A DNA stretch of 6,106 nucleotides from the NCBI GenBank assembly GCA_017941505.1, contig JAGAWH010000056.1, positions 1 to 6,106 on the forward strand, in the 5' to 3' direction. The translations under genes and the position numbers were made by a program. Of the stretch, positions 1 to 5,070 are shown one piece after another; position 1 is the stretch's first letter, and every line of letters starts with the position of its first letter. Source of the DNA: Faecalicoccus sp. Lineage in GTDB: Bacteria; Bacillota_I; Bacilli_A; Erysipelotrichales; Erysipelotrichaceae. Under the pieces are notes generated by a model, which did no database searches, was not told the origin of the DNA, and saw only the letters and a list, made by a program, of their open reading frames with translations.

Positions 1-35
1 GTGACCCAATCAGGATATTTTTTTGTTCTGGGCAT
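1..35 (-). CDS. 5' end of an unidentified gene, cut by the left edge
   Basis: Reading leftwards from 35, an ATG opens a frame giving MPRTKKYPDWVT before the window ends. Support for a real start is a textbook Shine-Dalgarno AAAGGAG (49-43) with a 7-base spacer, and a perfect TATAAT upstream after the transporter's terminator. Twelve residues are too few to assign a function. The basic, proline-containing start is reminiscent from memory of the N-termini of some Firmicutes DDE transposases of the IS1634/IS4 type, but a small DNA-binding regulator is equally possible. The 31-bp palindrome just before it would fit either an autoregulated repressor or a transposase whose translation is damped by a hairpin. 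The call that a gene starts here is fairly good; its identity is open. Confidence 0.55.
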   Translation of the reverse strand, partial: MPRTKKYPDWV

Positions 36-42
36 GGCGTTA

Positions 43-49
43 CTCCTTT
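43..49 (-). promoter_or_regulatory. Ribosome binding site of the left-edge gene
   Basis: AAAGGAG on the minus strand lies 7 bases before the ATG at 35 and fixes that start. Five of its bases (AAAGG) belong to the inner arm of the palindrome at 45-75, so in a transcript that enters from upstream they would be base-paired. Confidence 0.6.
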
Positions 50-75
50 ATATAGTATATTATACTATATAAAGG
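45..75. repeat. 31-bp AT-rich perfect palindrome with one central base
   Basis: CCTTTATATAGTATA (45-59) and TATACTATATAAAGG (61-75) are exact reverse complements around a single T at 60. The symmetry stops exactly at both ends. The element lies between the transporter's terminator and the ATG at 35, contains the candidate TATAAT (59-64), and its left arm contains part of the ribosome binding site. It could be a dimeric repressor operator covering the promoter, or a hairpin in read-through RNA that hides the Shine-Dalgarno sequence. There is no T-run after it on either strand, so it is not a standard terminator. Confidence 0.8.
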
Positions 76-87
76 CGACAATTAAAA
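59..87 (-). promoter_or_regulatory. Candidate promoter of the left-edge gene
   Basis: A perfect TATAAT (minus strand, 59-64) is 17 bp from TTTTAA (82-87), a poor -35 that lies in the T-tail directly after the transporter's terminator stem. The start point would be near 52, leaving a leader of about 17 nt that just includes the AAAGGAG. The -10 box falls in the middle of the palindrome, so a protein bound there would block the promoter. The -35 match is weak. Confidence 0.35.
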
Positions 88-109
88 AGGGATTCAGTTA
101 AAAATCCCT
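82..109 (-). terminator. Rho-independent terminator of the NSS transporter gene
   Basis: On the minus strand AGGGATT (109-103) pairs with AATCCCT (94-88) across an 8-base loop, and TTTT follows at 87-84. It lies about 50 bases beyond the transporter stop codon at 158. The plus strand has no T-run after the hairpin, so the terminator is one-directional. Confidence 0.75.
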
Positions 110-157
110 AATTATTTAGTTTCTTGCGATTGCCCTGCTGCGATTTTCCTTTAATAA

Positions 158-1516
158 TTAAACTGTAATGATACCTAAAACGCTTAATATAGATGCCGCA
201 AGAATCACAAGCACGAAGATTGGTGCGACATAGCGAACCATAAAATTGAAGATCTTTTTTCTTTTAAACGGTTCCCCATTGAGTTCCACCTCATCCGCAA
301 TTCTTTTTACCGTTACTTCATATACCGTATACATACAGATAAAGAATGCAGAAATCGGCATCATAATCGAATTGGTGATAAAGTCAAAGAAATCTAAGAA
401 CTGCATACCAAGAATCTTAATCATATCAAGCGGTCCGTAACCTAGTGTAGATAAAGTTCCTAATACCACCATAATCACAGCTAATAAAATCGTTCCCTTT
501 TGACGAGATAAATGCCATTCATCCGTAAATGTAGATACTGCACATTCCGCAAGCGCAATCGAGCTTGTAAGGGCTGCAAACAATACCAGAAAGAAGAACA
601 TGATCGCAAATACACGGCCAAATGCCATGCTCGCAAAAACCTTAGGCAAAGTAATAAACATCAAGGATGGTCCTGCTCCCAACATATTTGGATCTCCTCC
701 GGAGAACGCAAATACCGCCGGAATGATCATAAGTCCTGCCATAATCGCAATAGCCGTATCAAATATTTCTACCTGGATGGTAGCTGCTTCAATACCTACA
801 TCCTTCTTTAAATAAGAACCAAAGGTAATCAAAATACCCATTGCGATAGAAAGTGAATAGAACATCTGTCCCATGGCCTGTACAACCGTCATGATTGAGA
901 AATTCTCAAAATTCGGAATCAACATATATTTGATACCTTCAATTGCGCCCGGTCTTGTACAGGAATAAATAGAAATGATAATGGCAAGTACGACCAGAAT
1001 CGGCATACAGATCTTAGATACCTTTTCTATTCCGTTTTCTACCCCGCAATATATAACAATCAGTGTTAAGGCCGCAAAGATCAAAAAGTAGATCTCCGGT
1101 GATGTCTGTGAGATAAAGGATCCAAAATATCCATCGGCTGCCACACCGGCTACATTGCCTTTGAGATACTCCCATAAATACTTGATGACCCAGCCGCCGA
1201 TGGCCGAATAATACGGAACAATCAATATCGGAATGATCGCATTGAGCCAGCCGCCGATTTTATAAATTGACTTATTGGTGAAGGCTTTAAATGCTCCAAT
1301 CGGGCTTTTCCCGGTCATTCTTCCAATGGCCGTCTCAGCCATGATCATGGTGTAGCCAAAGGTCAATGCCAATATAATATACACCAACAAAAAAATACCG
1401 CCGCCATATTTTGCGGCCAAATACGGAAAGCGCCAGATATTACCCAAACCAACCGAAGCTCCGGCAGCTGACATAACATATCCAAGCTTTCCTGAAAAAC
1501 TACTTCGTTTCTCCAT
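158..1516 (-). CDS. Sodium-dependent amino acid transporter, NSS/SNF family (LeuT/MhsT-like)
   Basis: An integral membrane symporter of 452 residues, the usual length for bacterial NSS proteins. Such proteins import an amino acid with Na+; the substrate here cannot be read from sequence. Residues 11-40 carry the family signature of broken helix 1, with VGLGN at 22-26 and WRFPYL just after, ending in YGGG. The second broken helix is seen around MFYSLSIAMGI (218-228). LTSSIAL (316-322) in helix 8 matches the second Na+ site of LeuT. I count 11 hydrophobic helices (about 11-38, 40-65, 88-118, 141-158, 165-187, 209-234, 246-272, 290-325, 341-358, 364-400, 425-450), as in MhsT rather than the 12 of LeuT. 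Asp253 at the start of helix 7 is near where chloride-independent bacterial members carry an acidic residue. The start follows AGGGAG with an 11-base gap. The gene has its own promoter and terminator and no partner gene here. It is intact. Confidence 0.95.
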   Translation of the reverse strand: MEKRSSFSGKLGYVMSAAGASVGLGNIWRFPYLAAKYGGGIFLLVYIILALTFGYTMIMAETAIGRMTGKSPIGAFKAFTNKSIYKIGGWLNAIIPILIVPYYSAIGGWVIKYLWEYLKGNVAGVAADGYFGSFISQTSPEIYFLIFAALTLIVIYCGVENGIEKVSKICMPILVVLAIIISIYSCTRPGAIEGIKYMLIPNFENFSIMTVVQAMGQMFYSLSIAMGILITFGSYLKKDVGIEAATIQVEIFDTAIAIMAGLMIIPAVFAFSGGDPNMLGAGPSLMFITLPKVFASMAFGRVFAIMFFFLVLFAALTSSIALAECAVSTFTDEWHLSRQKGTILLAVIMVVLGTLSTLGYGPLDMIKILGMQFLDFFDFITNSIMMPISAFFICMYTVYEVTVKRIADEVELNGEPFKRKKIFNFMVRYVAPIFVLVILAASILSVLGIITV

Positions 1517-1565
1517 ACATTTTACTCTCCCTAAAACTTTTATTTAATTAAGATAAAGCTTTTTC

Positions 1566-1594
1566 ATTATATAATCAATTTCCTTTAAACACAA
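1566..1594 (-). promoter_or_regulatory. Promoter of the NSS transporter gene
   Basis: On the minus strand TTGTGT (1594-1589) and a perfect TATAAT (1571-1566) are separated by exactly 17 bp. The start point would be near 1559, giving a leader of about 43 nt before the ATG at 1516. The -35 box lies within the T-rich tail of the terminator of the preceding gene, so the two units meet without spare sequence. No operator symmetry is evident around it. Confidence 0.6.
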
Positions 1595-1621
1595 ATAAAA
1601 TAAAAGCCCCCTAAGGGACTT
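1594..1621 (-). terminator. Rho-independent terminator of the 221-residue membrane protein gene
   Basis: On the minus strand AAGTCCC (1621-1615) pairs with GGGGCTT (1610-1604), including one G-T pair, around a 4-base loop. A T-rich tail (TTTATTTTATTT-like) follows. It begins about 25 bases after the stop codon at 1647 and would separate that gene from the transporter. Confidence 0.8.
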
Positions 1622-1646
1622 CACACATGAATTTTAATCGTGATCA

Positions 1647-2312
1647 TTATTGTTTAAAACGTTTTATAATTTTTCCAAAAATGAAAAGAACCATTCCTAC
1701 TCCATAGGCAAAGCATGCATATTTAAAGCCAGCCGACCAAAAGGAATCTGTATAATAAGCACTGTCTCTAGGGTATGCGAATATAAGAACATGGCAGACA
1801 ATCTGTAATATCCACCATCCTCCCCCAATGTAAAAATATTCCCGAAAATGCACATCACGGTCTAATCCGGCAGCTAAGGCATACTGTAAAAAACCGATAA
1901 TCAAGATATATTGGGACAACATATCCGGTCTGGGAAGAGCTTTGATCATAGCAGCTAAAATAAAATAGGCCATAATTCCGATGTAAATATAAAGATTTTT
2001 TCTGGATGGATATTCCGGAAGGCTGTTTGGATCATAATAACCATGTCCGTTTGATGAAATATTGACAGGTTCTGAATACCAGGGATTTTGGGCATCGTTG
2101 AGATAATTATATGTATTCGACTTTCTTTCAGTCTGTTGATCCTTATTATCAAAGAGGTTGTTATCCCATGATATTTTATTGCCCTTGTTACTGACATATC
2201 CCTCTGTAAAGGCTGACCCATACTTGATCCAGGTCTCTTTTTCTCCTTTTTCGTAGTCTTCTACGGTAATATCCCCTGTATAAGGATTTTTGTAGATATG
2301 TTTTTTACCCAT
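1647..2312 (-). CDS. Membrane protein of unknown function, four predicted helices
   Basis: I do not recognise this 221-residue protein. Residues 1-105 are hydrophilic and rich in Asn, Lys, Asp and Tyr, with no signal peptide and no motif I know; they start MGKKHIYKNPYTGD. Residues 107-221 hold four hydrophobic segments (about 107-125, 132-150, 161-180, 194-213). The short linkers contain charged and aromatic residues, and the tail is basic (KIIKRFK). The layout suggests a cytoplasmic N-terminal region on a four-helix bundle; no catalytic pattern is visible. The ATG at 2312 is chosen over one at 2351 because AGAGGAG lies 8 bases before it; the longer version would add 13 residues with no good binding site. 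A terminator follows, so the gene is probably transcribed alone, after either its own promoter or the long leader described at 2415-2666. Confidence 0.8.
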   Translation of the reverse strand: MGKKHIYKNPYTGDITVEDYEKGEKETWIKYGSAFTEGYVSNKGNKISWDNNLFDNKDQQTERKSNTYNYLNDAQNPWYSEPVNISSNGHGYYDPNSLPEYPSRKNLYIYIGIMAYFILAAMIKALPRPDMLSQYILIIGFLQYALAAGLDRDVHFREYFYIGGGWWILQIVCHVLIFAYPRDSAYYTDSFWSAGFKYACFAYGVGMVLFIFGKIIKRFKQ

Positions 2313-2320
2313 TATTCTTA

Positions 2321-2327
2321 CTCCTCT
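2321..2327 (-). promoter_or_regulatory. Ribosome binding site that fixes the start at 2312
   Basis: AGAGGAG on the minus strand sits 8 bases before the ATG at 2312. An in-frame ATG 39 bases further upstream at 2351 has no comparable site, and this Shine-Dalgarno would lie inside that longer reading frame. Confidence 0.7.
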
Positions 2328-2386
2328 ATACAAACATAAACATAAAAGCAAAGCGATATAAAATAGATTGAAACATAGAAATAGTA

Positions 2387-2398
2387 TTGTTTAAACAA
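2387..2398. repeat. 12-bp perfect palindrome TTGTTTAAACAA
   Basis: An exact 12-base palindrome upstream of the 221-residue membrane protein gene, about 75 bases before its start codon. It could be a small operator, but in AT-rich spacer DNA a palindrome of this length may occur by chance. I found no convincing promoter boxes placed around it. Confidence 0.3.
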
Positions 2399-2414
2399 AA
2401 GAAAATAAAGTTAG

Positions 2415-2456
2415 AAAAAGATATCGTATGCAAGCCAATGCTAAGAATATGCATAC
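2415..2456 (-). terminator. Terminator-like hairpin ending the structured spacer
   Basis: On the minus strand GTATGCA (2456-2450) pairs with TGCATAC (2432-2426). Immediately after comes GATATC (2425-2420) and then TTTTT (2419-2415). A second GATATC lies upstream at 2483-2478 and could pair with the first, extending the stem across a 21-base bulge and placing the T-run directly at the stem's foot. It lies about 100 bases before the membrane protein start at 2312, so it would either end a separate RNA or act as an attenuator. Confidence 0.4.
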
Positions 2457-2666
2457 AATTCAAAATTTAAGGCTTCCGATATCACAATGTTCCGGGAATT
2501 TGCCGCTCTTTTGAACAAATATAGGGAAAGGATTATCCCTTCTTTTACCAAGCTTGAAGTTATAAGAGTCAAAAAGAATGGGATCTTCCCCGTCTATCCA
2601 ACGATCCTATGGAATCATTTAATCGAAAGCCAAAAGATTACAAGAGGAATTCTCGAGGTTCCTCTT
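2415..2666 (-). ncRNA. Candidate structured RNA or leader, about 250 nt, family unknown
   Basis: This stretch of the gene-free spacer 2313-2751 looks organised as an RNA transcribed leftwards. A perfect TATAAT (2678-2673) predicts a start at about 2666, exactly where an 8-bp hairpin begins (AAGAGGAA 2666-2659, TTCCTCTT 2649-2642). Further hairpins are possible at 2581-2607 (GGATC with GATCC) and 2523-2540 (AGGGA with TCCCT). The segment around 2603-2607 can instead pair with GGAATC at 2611-2616, giving two exclusive folds. A terminator-like element closes the unit at 2456-2415. I do not see the conserved cores of tmRNA, RNase P RNA, SRP RNA, a T-box or common riboswitches. It could be a small RNA, a leader controlling the membrane protein at 2312, or a degenerate repeat; see also the open frame at 2606-2460. 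Confidence 0.35.
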
Positions 2667-2672
2667 ATTTCT

Positions 2673-2701
2673 ATTATACACACAAATAATCCGACATAAA
2701 A
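2673..2701 (-). promoter_or_regulatory. Candidate promoter reading into the structured spacer
   Basis: A perfect TATAAT on the minus strand (2678-2673) lies 17 bp from TTTTAT (2701-2696), which is the T-tail starting directly after the GH2 terminator stem. The -10 is excellent and the -35 poor. The predicted start coincides with the first base of a strong 5' hairpin. Confidence 0.45.
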
Positions 2702-2727
2702 ACGGTATAGAATCCTATCTATACCGT
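2696..2727 (-). terminator. Rho-independent terminator of the galactokinase-GH2 operon
   Basis: On the minus strand ACGGTATAGA (2727-2718) pairs perfectly over 10 bp with TCTATACCGT (2711-2702) around a 6-base loop, followed by TTTTAT. It starts 25 bases after the GH2 stop codon at 2752, so GH2 is the last gene of its operon. Confidence 0.85.
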
Positions 2728-2751
2728 AAAGTTTATTCATAAATTTAATGA

Positions 2752-5070
2752 TTAATCAATCATTGAAACCTGAATGGATGATACTCTATCATTTTTCTTT
2801 AAGATGGCAAGCGCATGTCCTTCATAAGACATGGTCGTATCTGTACAGAAGCCCTTATTTTGGATATGCGATGAATGCTCATTTCCAAATTCTAAAATTT
2901 CGTATTCTGTTTCCAGTTTTAAGTTTACCGGTTCAAAGACCACATTACCATCTTCATCCAAAATGGTAATCTCGACAAAGATAAGTTCTTTTCCTTCATG
3001 AATCTCTGTCTTGATCTGTTTTGAAGCACCGGCAGTAGAAAGCTTATTTTCACCGATCAACTGTCCATCCTTATACGATTTTACGACAAGTTCACCAGGC
3101 TTATATGTCGTGTTATATGAAGTGGCATAATCCGTTTTCGGACCACATTCATGAACACCTAATGAAATACCGTTCTGGAATAATTCAACAGAATCTCCAT
3201 TACCGTAAACTTCAATATAGATCGGTACATCTGTATCTTCATACGTATAATTTAAGGCGCAGTCCGTATATTTCCACGGACCAAATTGGCGCGGTGTTCC
3301 ATAACGTTTTGGATCCTGCACGGCAATACATGGCGTTGTAGTCAAACCATAGACTAGCTCACGATAATACGACATAGCACGGCGTACTCCAATGAGCGAT
3401 AAATCACCGGACTCGGATACAAGCTGCGGATACGGGCGGCCTACCTCGCCCATATAATCCCAGGCAGTCCAGGTAAAATCACCAATGGCCGCATCAACCG
3501 ACATAATTGTCTGCCAGTTTTCGGATATTTGTTTCGGGTAAGTTTCTGAGCCAACCATCACACGGCTTGGATATTTTTGTGAATCCGGAATATATCTGGA
3601 TGTCATATAGTTATATCCTAAAACATCCATCGTGGTATCTAACTGTTCCAATATCTTAGATATCACATCATGCTGGACAATCAGCGGCATGCTGGTTTCC
3701 ATATATCCCATAAAGACATTGACATCCCCACTCTTTGTATCGGCAACACCTCCGGTAATATCATCGACAATTTTCATCAGTCCATCACCGGCCGCAAAGG
3801 CTCCGTTGATGCCGTTGGTCGTAAAGCGTGTTGAATCGAGTTCATGGAAATAATCCGACAACATGCGGCTGGTTTCAATGCCCTTTGGTGTACAGATTTC
3901 AAAGATCTCATTACCCGTAGAATACAATACAACACTTGGATGGTTATAGTCTGCTTCTACTAAAGCCTTAATATCCTTTTTCCAGCTCTCATCAAAGCGA
4001 AGGGAATAATCATAGCTGACCTTGGATTTATTCCATACATCCACAAGCTCATCCATGACATACATACCTAACGTATCACATGCCTTAAGCAGGGCAGTTG
4101 ATGCGTGGTTATGAGCACTTCTTACGGCATTAAAGCCGGCTTCCTTTAATTTGGAAATACGGAAGAATTCATAATCCTCATAGGTTGCAGCACCTAGAAT
4201 ACCCTGGTCATGATGAAGACATCCTCCGCGAAGCTTCACGGTCTTTCCGTTTACGCGAAGTCCATGAACGCTATCTATCTGTAATTTACGAAGTCCGGTA
4301 GAAATGATGTTGGTATCATAAATTTTTTGATCATCTTCAACATCGATTTGAACCGTATACAAATAAGGGTCTTCAGCACTCCAGGCTTTCGGATTTTTAA
4401 TGGTTAAGCGCTTATGGAATTTTAGCTTTTCCAATCCCTTGATAAAGATTGGATAGCTCTCTTTATGGTCATCAAAGGATATGCTCACAAAGATATCCCT
4501 GCTGTTGACAGATATATTTTCCAATTCAGCCTCAACTAACACAGCTGCCAAATCTGCATCTAAATCACAGGTTGTGATTTTGATCGACTGCTCCTTAATA
4601 AATACAGTATCTCCACATAATAGATATACATTCCGATAGATACCCGCTCCGGTATACCAGCGTGAATTTCTCGTACCGCATTTGACAACAACCAAAATAT
4701 CATTTGTTTGATCAAAGGATACATAATCCGTAATATCCACCATAAACGGTGAATATCCAAACGCATGTCCTCCGACCTTAGATCCATTAATAAAAATCAA
4801 TGAATCCTGATAAATACCTTCAAAGAATAAATAGAGCTTCTGTCCTTTTAAAGAAGGATCTACCTCAAAAGATTTATAAAATTTATATTCACCGGCATCA
4901 ATATATCCGGTATTTCTTCCGTTTAATGAATTTGGATCCTGTTTTTCATGCCACATGGCATCATAAGGAAGATCAATATTTTTGGCTTCATCCGGAACAC
5001 GGAAGACAAGTTCAAAGGGATCGTTATCTTTCCAAATCTTCCAATTGGCATTCAAATTAATTTTCTGCAT
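2752..5070 (-). CDS. Glycoside hydrolase family 2, probable intracellular beta-galactosidase
   Basis: A 772-residue retaining glycosidase with no signal peptide, so cytoplasmic. Domains in order: N-terminal sugar-binding jelly roll (about 1-160, with DSLIFINGSKVGGH at 89-102), an Ig-like sandwich (165-265), the catalytic TIM barrel (266-575), then two C-terminal beta domains (about 600-675 resembling DUF4982, and 690-770). The barrel opens with LRGGCLHHDQG (280-290) and FNAVRSAHNH (313-322). STGNE (384-388) supplies the acid/base Glu388; GSET (507-510) supplies the likely nucleophile Glu509; TWTAWDYMGE (533-542) follows as in this group. The length fits the DUF4982-type GH2 enzymes rather than LacZ (about 1020). 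Its ATG overlaps the galactokinase stop (TAATG), so the two are probably translationally coupled; upstream sequence GGTGGAAAG is only a modest ribosome site. The galactokinase neighbour is the main reason to prefer beta-galactosidase; GH2 also includes beta-glucuronidases and mannosidases, and the exact galactoside is unknown. Confidence 0.92.
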   Translation of the reverse strand: MQKINLNANWKIWKDNDPFELVFRVPDEAKNIDLPYDAMWHEKQDPNSLNGRNTGYIDAGEYKFYKSFEVDPSLKGQKLYLFFEGIYQDSLIFINGSKVGGHAFGYSPFMVDITDYVSFDQTNDILVVVKCGTRNSRWYTGAGIYRNVYLLCGDTVFIKEQSIKITTCDLDADLAAVLVEAELENISVNSRDIFVSISFDDHKESYPIFIKGLEKLKFHKRLTIKNPKAWSAEDPYLYTVQIDVEDDQKIYDTNIISTGLRKLQIDSVHGLRVNGKTVKLRGGCLHHDQGILGAATYEDYEFFRISKLKEAGFNAVRSAHNHASTALLKACDTLGMYVMDELVDVWNKSKVSYDYSLRFDESWKKDIKALVEADYNHPSVVLYSTGNEIFEICTPKGIETSRMLSDYFHELDSTRFTTNGINGAFAAGDGLMKIVDDITGGVADTKSGDVNVFMGYMETSMPLIVQHDVISKILEQLDTTMDVLGYNYMTSRYIPDSQKYPSRVMVGSETYPKQISENWQTIMSVDAAIGDFTWTAWDYMGEVGRPYPQLVSESGDLSLIGVRRAMSYYRELVYGLTTTPCIAVQDPKRYGTPRQFGPWKYTDCALNYTYEDTDVPIYIEVYGNGDSVELFQNGISLGVHECGPKTDYATSYNTTYKPGELVVKSYKDGQLIGENKLSTAGASKQIKTEIHEGKELIFVEITILDEDGNVVFEPVNLKLETEYEILEFGNEHSSHIQNKGFCTDTTMSYEGHALAILKKNDRVSSIQVSMID

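Noticed and set aside
109..160. Inverted repeat TAATTATT (109-116) with AATAATTA (153-160), enclosing two copies of TGCGATT
   Set aside because: Short and pure A/T, with a 36-base gap; likely by chance in an AT-rich trailer. The TGCGATT pair is too short to call a repeat array.
246..815. Several plus-strand open frames of 64-99 codons opposite the transporter gene
   Set aside because: They are antisense to a well-conserved membrane protein and lack ribosome sites; they follow from the codon composition of the real gene.
1955..2221. An 88-codon minus-strand frame inside the membrane protein gene
   Set aside because: It is fully contained in another frame of a gene with a good ribosome site and clear membrane segments; it has no independent start signal.
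2642..2666. The AAGAGGAA/TTCCTCTT hairpin as a bidirectional terminator
   Set aside because: Neither strand has a true T-run after it, and the GH2 operon already ends at the better terminator 2696-2727. It fits better as a 5' hairpin of an RNA.
2487..2699. A 70-codon plus-strand open frame in the spacer between the GH2 and membrane protein genes
   Set aside because: No Shine-Dalgarno precedes its ATG, it runs against every other gene, and it covers hairpins and the candidate promoter of the minus strand. I see no family resemblance.
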